64,000 bases of DNA from Actinomycetes bacterium (lineage in GTDB: Bacteria > Actinomycetota > Acidimicrobiia > IMCC26256 > PALSA-610). The notes under the pieces are model-generated. The model worked only from the letters and a program-made list of their open reading frames with translations, was not told where the DNA came from and did no database searches. The stretch is from positions 1 through 64,000 of the forward strand of contig JANYBW010000018.1 of assembly GCA_025360585.1 (NCBI GenBank), written 5' to 3'. Positions 44,901 through 54,011 of this stretch are shown one piece after another. Position 1 is the first letter of the stretch. Each line of letters starts with the position of its first letter. The translations under genes and the position numbers were made by a program.

Positions 44901-45868
44901 TGCGCGACCGACCCCTTCGCTGCTTGAACCTCACGTTCGATGAAGCTCCATACCGAAGCCCCGCCCGATTTGGTCAAGATTCCGTTTTTGAATGGTGGTC
45001 CGCCAGCTTGGTCTTTTAGGCGCCCTGCAGCGCACAAGAAGGCATTCAGGTCGATAAGCCGCACGACCTGGGGATGCAAATCCGCAAAGTCCTTGAGGAT
45101 CGCGTTCACCCACTTGGAGCGCGCCGCATCCACAGCGTTGTCGTCGCAGGGCGCGGTCGCGATCAACAACGGCTGGTTCCGCGTTGTAATTGAAGTACGC
45201 AGACGATCCAGCGACGCCAAGAAACTTTCACGGAGCTGGGGCGATTCGGCGGCCATGTTCTTGGCGCCGGCGATTCGGGCCAGCGCTTCCTCCGGCCCGG
45301 TAAGGACAACGTTGACTTCGGACTCGGCGCTGAAGGCGGAGAAAGCTGCAACATTGAAGAAGTTGTCGCATTTCGCTACGAGCGGTGTCGTGCCGTCCAC
45401 ATAGGGCGCTCCCGGTGTGATCGAACAGCCAAGGAGCGCAACCGCATTGGCATTCATCGTTTTGAGCACGGGGGGCTTAAAATCAGAAATAGCGGCAAGA
45501 CCGAAGGCGAGCCCGTCGCCAATAACCACCACACGGGTACGCCGCACCGCGCGGGGCCTCGCTCTCGTTGAGACGGTAGGCACGTTCGAAGATTTCGATG
45601 CGGAGATCGCCGCGTCGGTGACTCCGACGGCAGCGAATCCAAACGCGACCCCAATCGCGATCGTCGTTACCATTCGCGCCAAACGCGGCAGCTTCTTAAA
45701 TCGGCGCTGCAGCTTTCGCCGCTTGCTGCGGATTTTTCGCCGTAATGTCTTTTTCCCACGACCACCGACGACCGGAATGTCCTTGGCCGCGAGCGGCGGA
45801 TCTTTGATTTCTCTTCGCCGGCGCTTACTGAGATGCCGGTGGTGTTTCCATTTGGCATAGCGACTCAT
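44897..45868 (-). CDS. Membrane-anchored SGNH-like protein lacking catalytic residues
   Basis: 323 residues. Residues 1-65 are extremely basic (many Lys/Arg, e.g. KKTLRRKIRSKRRKLQRRFKK), then one membrane segment near 68-90, then an exported SGNH-like domain. The block I serine is replaced: VVVIGDGLAFGLA has Gly119 where the adjacent acyltransferase has Ser. The terminal D-x-x-H becomes N-G-I-L (Asn295, Leu298). The surrounding sequence still aligns with the neighbour (KSGGASVWSFIEREV versus RSGAETIWQWLRTQI), so it is a relative that lost chemistry. Probably a binding or scaffold partner of the acyltransferase, whose start overlaps its stop. Confidence 0.78.
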   Translation of the reverse strand: MSRYAKWKHHRHLSKRRRREIKDPPLAAKDIPVVGGRGKKTLRRKIRSKRRKLQRRFKKLPRLARMVTTIAIGVAFGFAAVGVTDAAISASKSSNVPTVSTRARPRAVRRTRVVVIGDGLAFGLAAISDFKPPVLKTMNANAVALLGCSITPGAPYVDGTTPLVAKCDNFFNVAAFSAFSAESEVNVVLTGPEEALARIAGAKNMAAESPQLRESFLASLDRLRTSITTRNQPLLIATAPCDDNAVDAARSKWVNAILKDFADLHPQVVRLIDLNAFLCAAGRLKDQAGGPPFKNGILTKSGGASVWSFIEREVQAAKGSVAH

Positions 45869-46001
45869 CGAATCATCATCTCGGGTAGGCCAGCAGCAAG
45901 CGTCATGGCAATTCTAGGAAGCAACTGCCTCTGAAACCCATCGGCAGACGTTCGCGCCACAGAAGCACTCGACGAACCGCCGCCCGCACGCCGTGATCGG
46001 C

Positions 46002-47903
46002 TCAGGCGGTGGCCCAGAGTTCGTTGTCATCGAAGTCCTGGGACTCGCGATCTTCTGACTCACAAGCTTGGGACTCACTGTCGCGCATTCCCGTAACCAG
46101 TCGCTGCATCGTTGCGACGATTTCGGCTGAGCCCATCATCGGATCCAAACTGCGAACCAGTTCTGGATCGAGCCCAGGGGCGATCACGGAATCGATCAGC
46201 GGGTGTTCGCTCGTTTTACGTTCCTCGCCATCGCCGAAGAGCTCTTCGTGCATTTTTTCGCCCGGCCGGAGCCCGGTAAAGACAATTTCCACCGGCGTGG
46301 CCGATAGTGCCGACATCCTTCGGGCGACGTCAGCAATCAACACGGGCTCGCCCATATCGAGCACGAGCACCTCACCTGCTTTACCAATCGCGCCAGCTTG
46401 CACGACCAGCTGCACCGCTTCTTCAATCGTCATAAAGAAACGACTGACTTCAGGATGCGTCACTGTGAGCGGTCCGCCAGTTTTGATCTGGCTCCGAAAC
46501 GAGGTCAACACTGAACCCCGACTGCCGAGCACATTGCCAAACCGAACCGAAAGGTATGTCCCGAAACTGCAGTGCTGCGCAGTCCAGGCAGTGAGGCCTT
46601 CCGCGATGCGCTTCGAATAGCCCAGCACGCTCGATGGATTTGCGGCCTTATCGGTCGAGATATTCACAAACGTCGACACGCCCGCGGCCTTGGCCGCGTT
46701 CAGGACCGAAAGCGTTCCCCAGATATTGCTCTTCATCGCCTCGACTGGATGCGCCTCAAGGAGCGGCAGGTGCTTCAGCGCGGCGGCGTGAAACACGACA
46801 TCTGGCTTGCGGGCACAAAAAAACTCCATCACGCGATCACGATCGCGGATATCGAGGAGCACCAGATTGGGCGAATCGAGCAACGCCCGTCCTTCAAGCG
46901 AAAGTTGCACCGCATGCAACGCAGACTCGTCGCGGTCGACCATGATCAGCTCAGATGGACCGAGCGGCATCAGTTGCCGACAAAGCTCGGAGCCAATCGA
47001 TCCCCCAGCACCGGTCACCACTACTACGCGTCCGTGAATGTACGCCGAGATCTCCTGGAGTTCCGTTTCAACCTGCCGACGACCCAAGAAATCGCGCTCA
47101 TCCGGTTGGCGAATATCTTCCACCCCAACTTGGCTGCCGAGGAGTTCTTGTACGGAAGGCAAAATCCGAACTTCAAGGCCGTGAGGGATCGCCAGATCAA
47201 CGAGCTCGCGGGCAGTACTTGCGTCCGCGCTCGGCAACGCAATCAACAGCATCGAAGCTTCATACCGCTCAACCGCGCGAGCGAGATCGGCACGACCGCC
47301 GAAAACTCGGACGCCCATGATCGATAGTCCACGCTTGTCGAGATCATCGTCGAGCAGCGCCACGGGCAAATACGGAGAGGCCTCGTCGCGCAGCATCGCG
47401 TGGATGGCTTGCATGCCTCCGCTACCGGCGCCGAATACCAAGACCCGCGTGCGTTCCGTCGCACGAAGCATGAACCGACGTTCATGGGCGAGGCGCCATG
47501 CATAGCGCAGGCCGACCTGGATGACCAGGGTGAAAATCGAACCCGCAAACACTGCGACAATCGGAACGGGCCGCGGTGCCGGAATCGCGTCGGCAAGCAG
47601 CAAGACCGCAGTGGCTATGGCGAGCGTTCGCGCAACCGCAGCAACCTCTTCGAAGCTACCGAGAATCCACTTGCCTCGGTACAACCCAAGCCTTCGTCCG
47701 GCGACGACCTGCGCAATCCAAACGACCGGAAGCAATAGGAAAAAGTGGCCGAAGTTAATCGAATGCAAATGGAGAGCGAATCGCACGAGCGTCGCGGAAA
47801 ACAACGCAATTGCCCATGCTGCACTATCAACGACCGCTTGCAGCGCGCGCTTGGGCGCCGCGGTCTTTCCATGCATGCCAGTGCTCTGGAGCCCGAGTTT
47901 CAT
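46002..47903 (-). CDS. FlaA1/CapD-type nucleotide-sugar 4,6-dehydratase (membrane)
   Basis: 633 residues from the ATG at 47903 (MKLGLQSTGMHGKT). Four membrane helices (about residues 20-130), a CoA-binding-like domain (VLVFGAGSGGMQAIHAML) and a C-terminal SDR dehydratase: VVVTGAGGSIGSELCRQL, FHAAALKHLPLLEAHPVEA, STDKAANPSSVLGYSKR. In bacteria these convert UDP-GlcNAc to its 4-keto-6-deoxy form, the first step to bacillosamine-like sugars. The DegT aminotransferase and GNAT genes nearby would be the next steps. Lone minus-strand gene divergent from 48156. Confidence 0.9.
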   Translation of the reverse strand: MKLGLQSTGMHGKTAAPKRALQAVVDSAAWAIALFSATLVRFALHLHSINFGHFFLLLPVVWIAQVVAGRRLGLYRGKWILGSFEEVAAVARTLAIATAVLLLADAIPAPRPVPIVAVFAGSIFTLVIQVGLRYAWRLAHERRFMLRATERTRVLVFGAGSGGMQAIHAMLRDEASPYLPVALLDDDLDKRGLSIMGVRVFGGRADLARAVERYEASMLLIALPSADASTARELVDLAIPHGLEVRILPSVQELLGSQVGVEDIRQPDERDFLGRRQVETELQEISAYIHGRVVVVTGAGGSIGSELCRQLMPLGPSELIMVDRDESALHAVQLSLEGRALLDSPNLVLLDIRDRDRVMEFFCARKPDVVFHAAALKHLPLLEAHPVEAMKSNIWGTLSVLNAAKAAGVSTFVNISTDKAANPSSVLGYSKRIAEGLTAWTAQHCSFGTYLSVRFGNVLGSRGSVLTSFRSQIKTGGPLTVTHPEVSRFFMTIEEAVQLVVQAGAIGKAGEVLVLDMGEPVLIADVARRMSALSATPVEIVFTGLRPGEKMHEELFGDGEERKTSEHPLIDSVIAPGLDPELVRSLDPMMGSAEIVATMQRLVTGMRDSESQACESEDRESQDFDDNELWATA

Positions 47904-48009
47904 ACGTTCCCTTGGACCTGCCCGCTCCGGACAGCTCATCTGCTACGCCTCGTTTGAAACACCGTCTCCGACCACAGCATGCACGACTCTCGCCGAACGT
48001 GAATGCCCC

Positions 48010-48031
48010 GTCACTGGTATGGACCAGTGAC
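48010..48031. promoter_or_regulatory. Palindrome in divergent intergenic region
   Basis: gtcactgg-tatgga-ccagtgac, an 8-bp perfect inverted repeat with a 6-nt centre, in the 252-bp gap between the divergent dehydratase and membrane-protein genes. Plausible operator; no further evidence. Confidence 0.35.
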
Positions 48032-48155
48032 GCTACGGTTTACGCCTCCGCGAACGCCGCCCAGGTGCACGACCGCCGAGTAGACATAGTGTGGCCCGGC
48101 CAGGACCATAAGCGCAAGGGCTACAGGCAAAATATTCCAGGCAGAAGGTGGCATT

Positions 48156-49139
48156 GTGGGGAAATTCACTCAATTGACACACGCGCTGCAATTTCAGCGT
48201 GGTCTCGGCACCGGATTGGCCACTGCGGGCATCGCGTTGATCCTCATTGCGACCCGCAAGTTCGGCCGCCGCCCAGCCGTTGCGGGAATCGCCGCGGTTG
48301 CTGGCGGACTCATCACGGTCAACGGCTGGGGACCCTGGCCAGCCACGCTACGACTTCCCGACCAAATCAGCCTCGGTATCGCACTCGCGCTCGTAACTGG
48401 CCTCGTCTGGGACGGCTTCACGAAATACAAGCAGCGGCACGCCATCGGCAAAATCGTTACCTTGATACCCAGCAGTCTGCTGATCTACGCCGGTCTGAGA
48501 ACCACAACTTTGCACTGGGCTGCGACGGCCGTAGCGATTGCGATTCCCCTCTGCAGCGTGGTCGCCGTCGATTTCGAACACTTCCATCGACGTACGTCAC
48601 TGAGCCCGTTGCTGATACTCATTTGTGTCGCCGGGATCTACACGACGACACCCGATACCGAAGGCGCTCGCACGCTGCTTGGTGCGGCACTTCCGCTGCT
48701 GATCTTCGTATTTCCAAAACCGCTAGCGAGCCTCGGACTGGGCGGGACTGCCGCGATGTTTGCCATGGTGTGGTCAGTTGCCGCGATCGAAGGAGCCGCC
48801 CGGTCAGGATCGATTGTCGGAGCATTGGGCTGTGCAGGCCTGCTGGTTGTCGAGCCGATCGCCCGGCGGCTCGTGCCGATACAGCGCGCCCGGCCGATAC
48901 AGCGCGAGCGGGGCACTCCCCGCCGAGCCCCGAGCCAATTCCAACCCGCCATAGATGCCGCACGGGCCGGCGCACTCCAGTTCGCCGCGGTCGCGTGGGC
49001 ATCCCGCGTCGCGGGATTTCAACACACAGCGCTCAACGCACTCGCGCTGCTTGCGTTGGGAATGATCCCAACCGCAATGGCCGCTCTATTGCTCGCGCAG
49101 CCTGCTCGCAGAAATCGCCAGCGGCAACCTACGAGTTAG
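48156..49139 (+). CDS. Multi-span membrane protein, unknown function
   Basis: 327 residues from a GTG preceded by AAGGTGG. About nine hydrophobic helices, with a cytoplasmic basic loop (PIQRARPIQRERGTPRRAPS) near residues 245-270 that contains an 18-bp tandem duplication. No family is recognised; its place between sugar-modification genes suggests an envelope role such as flippase or polymerase subunit, but no diagnostic motif is seen. The stop overlaps the convergent DegT stop codon. Confidence 0.65.
   Translation: MGKFTQLTHALQFQRGLGTGLATAGIALILIATRKFGRRPAVAGIAAVAGGLITVNGWGPWPATLRLPDQISLGIALALVTGLVWDGFTKYKQRHAIGKIVTLIPSSLLIYAGLRTTTLHWAATAVAIAIPLCSVVAVDFEHFHRRTSLSPLLILICVAGIYTTTPDTEGARTLLGAALPLLIFVFPKPLASLGLGGTAAMFAMVWSVAAIEGAARSGSIVGALGCAGLLVVEPIARRLVPIQRARPIQRERGTPRRAPSQFQPAIDAARAGALQFAAVAWASRVAGFQHTALNALALLALGMIPTAMAALLLAQPARRNRQRQPTS
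48875..48910 (+). repeat. In-frame 18-bp tandem duplication
   Basis: gccgatacagcgcgcccg then gccgatacagcgcgagcg, encoding PIQRAR-PIQRER in a basic loop of the membrane protein. Confidence 0.85.
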
Positions 49140-50293
49140 CGCGGCGCGATTTCTCCTGCGTAGGCCTGAATCAATGCGATGCGTTCAGCGATGCGATCGA
49201 TATCGGAATCCGACAACGCGGGATAGATCGGCAAACTCACTACCTGTTTGGCAATTCGGTCAGTGATCGGCAACGGCACCGCGTCGCGGGCATGCGAATC
49301 TTGGCGGTGCACGGGCGGGTCGAAATAGTTCCGCGTCTCAATACCTTCCGCTATCAACGAGCGAACCAGTGTGTCGCGATCGCAACCGAAACTTCCACTT
49401 TCGATCGCAATAGTGAAATCCTTGTAGGTGGATTCGTCGCCCTCATCGAGAATTTGGAGTCGAAGCCCTGGGATGTCCGCAAGTGCAGTCGCGTAGCGCT
49501 TTGCCATCGAGTGTCGGCGCGCCAGGTGGGCGTCAAAGCCATCGAGCGAACACAGCGCGACGGCGGCGTGCATCTCAGACATCCGACCGTTGAGCCCAAC
49601 GAAACGAGTGTTGTAATCGCCGGGATTTCCGTAATCACGGCCCATCCGCAATGCCTCGGCGAGTGACGCGTCATTCGTGGCAACCAAACCGCCTTCGCCA
49701 GCGACCACTGGTTTCGTAGGGGTCAAACTAAACACTTCGGCAATGCCGAAGCTGCCAAGCGGGCGCGTTCCGCGTCGAGATCCGAAACCGTGTGCGGCGT
49801 CAAAGACCACTGGTACGCCAAGCGTTGCTCCAAGGTTTTCAACTTCCTCAGGGCGACATGGGGCGCCGAAAATGTGGGTTGCCAGGATGGCGCCAACGCC
49901 TTCGCTGCGTTCCTTGGCGTCACCAAGGTCGATCTGGAACCGATCCGGGTCGCACTCGGTGAAACGACAACGCAGTCCGTTCCAAGCCACGGCGTGCGCC
50001 GATGCCGAGAAGGTAAAACTGGGTAACAGAACGTCGTTTTGAACGTTGAGGACCCGAAAGACCAACATCAAGCCGGTCGTGCACGACGAAACCGCAACGA
50101 CGTGATCGACGCCGAGCCGCTCGGCGGCCTGCGCTTCGAGCTCGCGTACCAACTTGCCGTTCGTCAACATCCCGGCATCGAAGGTCTCTTCGAGTCGAGC
50201 GAACACGGCTTCGCGAGACGGCGTCGGGGCACGAACAAATGGGACTGGCTCGGCGAAAGCTCGAGCTCCTCCAAGAATGGCTGGCTTGGTCAT
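49136..50293 (-). CDS. DegT/DnrJ/EryC1/StrS aminotransferase
   Basis: 385 residues from the ATG at 50293 (MTKPAILGGARAFAEPVPFV). PLP-dependent sugar aminotransferase: VVAVSSCTTGLMLVF, ILATHIFGAPC, DAAHGFGSRRG, and SLTPTKPVVAGEGGLVATN with the PLP-binding lysine. Adds an amino group to a keto sugar nucleotide, presumably the 4-keto product of the FlaA1/CapD-type dehydratase. The start overlaps the WecA-like gene's stop by 4 nt, last in a five-gene coupled run from 53848. Confidence 0.92.
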   Translation of the reverse strand: MTKPAILGGARAFAEPVPFVRAPTPSREAVFARLEETFDAGMLTNGKLVRELEAQAAERLGVDHVVAVSSCTTGLMLVFRVLNVQNDVLLPSFTFSASAHAVAWNGLRCRFTECDPDRFQIDLGDAKERSEGVGAILATHIFGAPCRPEEVENLGATLGVPVVFDAAHGFGSRRGTRPLGSFGIAEVFSLTPTKPVVAGEGGLVATNDASLAEALRMGRDYGNPGDYNTRFVGLNGRMSEMHAAVALCSLDGFDAHLARRHSMAKRYATALADIPGLRLQILDEGDESTYKDFTIAIESGSFGCDRDTLVRSLIAEGIETRNYFDPPVHRQDSHARDAVPLPITDRIAKQVVSLPIYPALSDSDIDRIAERIALIQAYAGEIAPR

Positions 50294-51237
50294 GCAGTCT
50301 GTTCCTTTCGTGAGAGAAATCCGCCCCACGTTGCGATAACGGCCAACACGCACACGCTGACCGTCGAGACGAGCACCGCGGTAACGGCGCTTGAATGAAT
50401 TGCGAACACCCCGATCGCGGTCAGCACCGCTTGTGCCGCAACGCACTCGAGCACAGCTTGCACCCGCGATTGCCCACGGTCTACCAGTTGATCATAAACA
50501 TGACTTCGGTCACCCGCGAACAGCGCGAGCCCCGAACGGCGCCGCCGCAAGATCGCGACCGCCGTATCGAACACCGGAAGCGCCACAAGCAGCGGGATCG
50601 TCACCCAGCTTGCAGTACCTGCCTTGCTTTGGAGCGACAACGCCGCGAAGAGCGCTAACGCGCCCCCGCAAAGATACGCGCCTGAGTCGCCGAGATAGAT
50701 ACGCGCTGGCGGCCGGTTAAACCACAAAAATCCGCCCAACGCGCCCAAAAATCCCAGCGCGGGCACCCGCACCGGACCTCCGATGATTGCAAAACCTATC
50801 GCCGAAGCGGCAACAACGCCACCGGCCAGGCCATCGAGCCCATCCAGGAGGTTGACGGCATTCACAAGCCCAACGACAAATGCGGTCGTGATCAGAAAAC
50901 CGGCACGTCCGGGCGCGGGCACAAAGCCGCCGGCCACCAGCCCGATGCCGATCTCAAGCAGCAGCCGCAAGCGCGGTCGTAAGTCGCCGACATCGTCGGC
51001 GAGCCCGAGCACCATCAAGAGGGCCAATGGAATCAGCATCGATGGCCGAGCAAACGCGATTGGGCCACTCATCGCCACAAACACTGCAACTCCGCCAAGA
51101 TACGGGATTGCCTCATGCTGGAGTTTCAGCGGCCCCGGACGATCCACAATCCCGAACCGACGGGCAGTCTTGGCGGCAACGGGTGTCGCAACCAAGCCGA
51201 CGAGTAGCGCGACATTGAACGCGAGCATTGGATTCAT
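50290..51237 (-). CDS. MraY/WecA-type undecaprenyl-phosphate sugar-1-phosphate transferase
   Basis: 315 residues, about ten membrane helices. Family-4 phosphotransferase motifs: LKLQHEAIPYLGGVAVF, LADDVGDLRPRLRLL (metal-binding aspartates), the NLLDGLDGLAGG motif and YLGDSGAYLCGG. Loads the first sugar phosphate onto undecaprenyl phosphate, starting assembly of a lipid-linked glycan. The ATG begins one base after the GNAT stop (TAAATG) and the stop overlaps the DegT start, so sugar synthesis and lipid loading are cotranslated. Confidence 0.93.
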   Translation of the reverse strand: MNPMLAFNVALLVGLVATPVAAKTARRFGIVDRPGPLKLQHEAIPYLGGVAVFVAMSGPIAFARPSMLIPLALLMVLGLADDVGDLRPRLRLLLEIGIGLVAGGFVPAPGRAGFLITTAFVVGLVNAVNLLDGLDGLAGGVVAASAIGFAIIGGPVRVPALGFLGALGGFLWFNRPPARIYLGDSGAYLCGGALALFAALSLQSKAGTASWVTIPLLVALPVFDTAVAILRRRRSGLALFAGDRSHVYDQLVDRGQSRVQAVLECVAAQAVLTAIGVFAIHSSAVTAVLVSTVSVCVLAVIATWGGFLSRKEQTA

Positions 51238-51864
51238 TTACGCGTGGTCCTCGGCGACGATATGCAAGGGGTGGGCGTTGCGCCAGACCAGCACCGAAGA
51301 GTTTGTACCCGCATGAACCTGCATTGTCTCTACAAGAACAAATCCGCTCGCGCGATACAAGGCCAACGCGGCAGTATTGTCCGTTCCTGCGACGACTTTC
51401 ACTGCTTGCAGACCGCGAAGTTCGCATTCGCGCAGAGTCGACGCCAACAGGGCCCGCCCCACGCCTCGCCCAGCGACATCATCAGAAACCGCGACGGAAA
51501 GGACTTCCGCATCGGGCAAACCCTCAGCCGTCGACGGATACCGCAGCGTTTCCCAGACTCGCGGCAGTGACCGAAGAATCCTCGGGGCCGAAATAAAACC
51601 GGCTACAAGACCATCTTTGACGATGAATTGTTTGTACAGGTGCGCAACGTTCACCGCGAGCGCGCTCATACCGACGACTTCAGACCCATGGTTGATCGCA
51701 ACCGCCGCATAGCCACCATCCGAAAGGATGATGCGACGATAGAGCCGAGTCAGAAACCGTTCGCCCAGAGATGACAAGAAGCCCTCGGAAATTCGCGTCC
51801 TATGCAGATGAGCAATCGCGGGTGCATCCGAGACTCGCGCCACGCGTATCTCAACCGCATCCAT
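51238..51864 (-). CDS. GNAT N-acetyltransferase
   Basis: 208 residues from the ATG at 51864 (MDAVEIRVARVSDAPAI), overlapping the GT4 stop (TGATG). The acetyl-CoA loop is VSDDVAGRGVGRALLASTLREC (Q/R-x-x-G-x-G/A type), followed by VKVVAGTDNTAALALYRASGF. Position between sugar transferases and the aminotransferase suggests it acetylates the new amino sugar, replacing the left-handed-helix acetyltransferase used in some bacillosamine pathways; that assignment is inference. Confidence 0.87.
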   Translation of the reverse strand: MDAVEIRVARVSDAPAIAHLHRTRISEGFLSSLGERFLTRLYRRIILSDGGYAAVAINHGSEVVGMSALAVNVAHLYKQFIVKDGLVAGFISAPRILRSLPRVWETLRYPSTAEGLPDAEVLSVAVSDDVAGRGVGRALLASTLRECELRGLQAVKVVAGTDNTAALALYRASGFVLVETMQVHAGTNSSVLVWRNAHPLHIVAEDHA

Positions 51865-53060
51865 CACAGGCCGCACTGTGTCCGCAGGCGGCCGTATGTC
51901 GTCAAGGTGATGTCGATGCTGGTTTCTTGATCGAATTCGAGAGCAGCTTTCCTGCGGCCAGCGTCACCGAACGCGCGGCGTAGTTCAGGCGACTCAACCA
52001 ACGTGGTGATCGCACGCTCCAGCGCTAGTGCGTCGTGGGCCTCAACCAACAGCCCCGTTGATCCGTCATCGACTACTTGACGACATCCGCGGATATTGGT
52101 CGCAATAATTGGCACGCCCATCGCCGCGGCTTCCATCGCGGATCGAGGGAACCCCTCGCGGTATGAACCAAGCACGTACACATCGAACGCCGGGTAGATA
52201 CGCTCGACATCGTCACGCGAACCCAAAAAGGTAATGTTTCCAAGCTTTTCTAGCTCTGCGATGTCGGCCTCTGTAATCGCGTCCGCTTTGTCTTCGTCGA
52301 GCGGTCCCACGATCACGAAATGCACGTTCATTTGCCGCGCCGCAAACGTTCGAGCTACGTCGAAGATTTCTCGATAGCCCTTTTCCCACACCAACCTTCC
52401 GACACACCCCACGACCACATCATCGCCGCTCGCCCCGAACGACTCCCGCAGCGCAGCGACCGAATCAGAGGCAATGGCATCGTGGGAGAAACGGGCGAGG
52501 TCGATCCCATTACCCATTACTTGGATCCGTTGCGGTGGGATCCGCAGCGCTTTCAGCGTCGATTCGTCTTCAATATTTTGCAGCAACTCAGCATCTGAGA
52601 ATGCAGCAGCGATGCGCTCCAATCCGTAGACAACCCAACGCTTTACGAGCGGATCCTCGGGAAGCGCGTAGAGGCCGTGGACCGTATTGACGACAATCGG
52701 GACACGGGCGATACGTGCAGCCAGACGCCCGTACAGGCCGGGCTTCGGGTTGTGGGTGTGCACGATCATTGGTCGCTCCGAGCGAAACAACGCAATGAGT
52801 TCGAACAACGCTCGGATGTCGCGCCAAGGATTCATCGCCCGAGTCGCGTGTTGGAGTGCCACGTGGCGGATGCCGAGCTGCTCAAGCGTATCGACGTACC
52901 GCCCCGGCGCCGAAACCCCGACGACGTCGTAACCGGCATTTTGGAAGGCGACGAGTTGCGGGCCCAACAACAATGCGAGACTGATATCGGTGGTCGTCAC
53001 GTGCATCACCTTGGGCCGAATCACGCGGAAGCCGTTCGGTAACGCACGCGATTCACCCAT
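51864..53060 (-). CDS. Glycosyltransferase family 4
   Basis: 398 residues from the ATG at 53060. GT-B fold: KVMHVTTTDISLALLLGPQL, VHTHNPKPGLYGRLAARIA, VVGCVGRLVWEKGYREIFDVA and the donor motif EGFPRSAMEAAAMGVPIIATN. Similar in pattern to N-acetylgalactosamine or N-acetylgalactosaminyl-diphospho-lipid transferases such as PglA, but specificity is not readable. Overlaps the deacetylase 3' end by 40 nt and the GNAT start by 3. Confidence 0.92.
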   Translation of the reverse strand: MGESRALPNGFRVIRPKVMHVTTTDISLALLLGPQLVAFQNAGYDVVGVSAPGRYVDTLEQLGIRHVALQHATRAMNPWRDIRALFELIALFRSERPMIVHTHNPKPGLYGRLAARIARVPIVVNTVHGLYALPEDPLVKRWVVYGLERIAAAFSDAELLQNIEDESTLKALRIPPQRIQVMGNGIDLARFSHDAIASDSVAALRESFGASGDDVVVGCVGRLVWEKGYREIFDVARTFAARQMNVHFVIVGPLDEDKADAITEADIAELEKLGNITFLGSRDDVERIYPAFDVYVLGSYREGFPRSAMEAAAMGVPIIATNIRGCRQVVDDGSTGLLVEAHDALALERAITTLVESPELRRAFGDAGRRKAALEFDQETSIDITLTTYGRLRTQCGL

Positions 53061-53848
53061 CGCCGAGCGTCGTCTTCAAGGCGCATTCCACCGTGGGCTT
53101 TGCGTTGGAAACCGGCCATGGAATCCGCGAATTGGATTGGAGACCGCAACACCCGATACGGGTCGATCGAACCGTAGGGATTCGGACGAGTCCCTGCGAT
53201 TGCCGCGGTTTGAAACCGTGAGCGCACCGCGTTCTGCGCCTGTTCGGAACCGAGCAACGCTTTCGGATACGCGAAGTGTTGTGCCACGACATTCAGCTCG
53301 GTTCCAATGCGATCGATCGAGCGATCAAGCTCGTCGCACACCTGAGCCGCTTCCAAACGATCGAGCAATGCATGGGTGTGGGTGTGGGAGCCAATTTCGA
53401 CGAGCCCGGTCGACAATGCGTCGCGCAGCGCACTCCACGAAACGGCCGCTCCACCGTCGGGAAATGCCCGTTGCGTATCCACGAAGTCGGTGGCGACGTA
53501 CAGCAGCGACGAAATGTTGTGTTTGACCATGATCGGCAGCGCGATCTCAACAAAGTCGCGGGTGCCATCATCGAAGGTCACGACGATGGGATCGCCGTCG
53601 GCCAAAGGCGCGCCCGTAGCGAGGGCGGCGCCTAATCCCATAATCCTGCGGCTTTCGGACAGTGCCTGCATCTGTTCATCGAACAGCGACACCGGAAGAT
53701 CAACTTCCATTGCAGTGGCCCGCCCGACCCGATGATAGATGAGCACGACTGGGCCGGCTTTCGGGCGCACGACGCGATCGAAGGCAGCCGCAGATTCCTT
53801 CAGCGCGAACTGTGCCCCACCGCGGGCTAACGACAAGACCGACTTCAT
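53021..53848 (-). CDS. Polysaccharide deacetylase (NodB/CE4 family)
   Basis: 275 residues. VVLIYHRVG opens the NodB homology domain; the metal site is FDDGTRDF (TFDD) and HTHTHALLD (H-x-x-x-H), and FAYPKALLG follows. Removes N- or O-acetyl groups from glycans. No signal peptide is obvious, so a lipid-linked intermediate inside the cell is a possible substrate. First gene of the five-gene coupled run; preceded by a 163-bp gap without recognisable features. Confidence 0.88.
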   Translation of the reverse strand: MKSVLSLARGGAQFALKESAAAFDRVVRPKAGPVVLIYHRVGRATAMEVDLPVSLFDEQMQALSESRRIMGLGAALATGAPLADGDPIVVTFDDGTRDFVEIALPIMVKHNISSLLYVATDFVDTQRAFPDGGAAVSWSALRDALSTGLVEIGSHTHTHALLDRLEAAQVCDELDRSIDRIGTELNVVAQHFAYPKALLGSEQAQNAVRSRFQTAAIAGTRPNPYGSIDPYRVLRSPIQFADSMAGFQRKAHGGMRLEDDARRWVNRVRYRTASA

Positions 53849-54011
53849 TTTGAACGTTCAGCCTCCGGGAGCAGACTCGCTATAGGTATTTCACATCGGC
53901 GACCAGCCAGCGTGGTCTTGGTTCAGTAGCTCCCACAGTTGCGACTTGATCGTAGAACGAACCCAAGCTTTCACGCAATGTCACCCCAAGAAATAGGCGG
54001 AATTTTACCAA

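Noticed and set aside
47810-49666. 618-codon plus-strand ORF spanning the membrane protein and DegT genes
   Set aside because: It runs through a real gene in a shifted frame and antisense to another; extreme Arg/His content and no motif.
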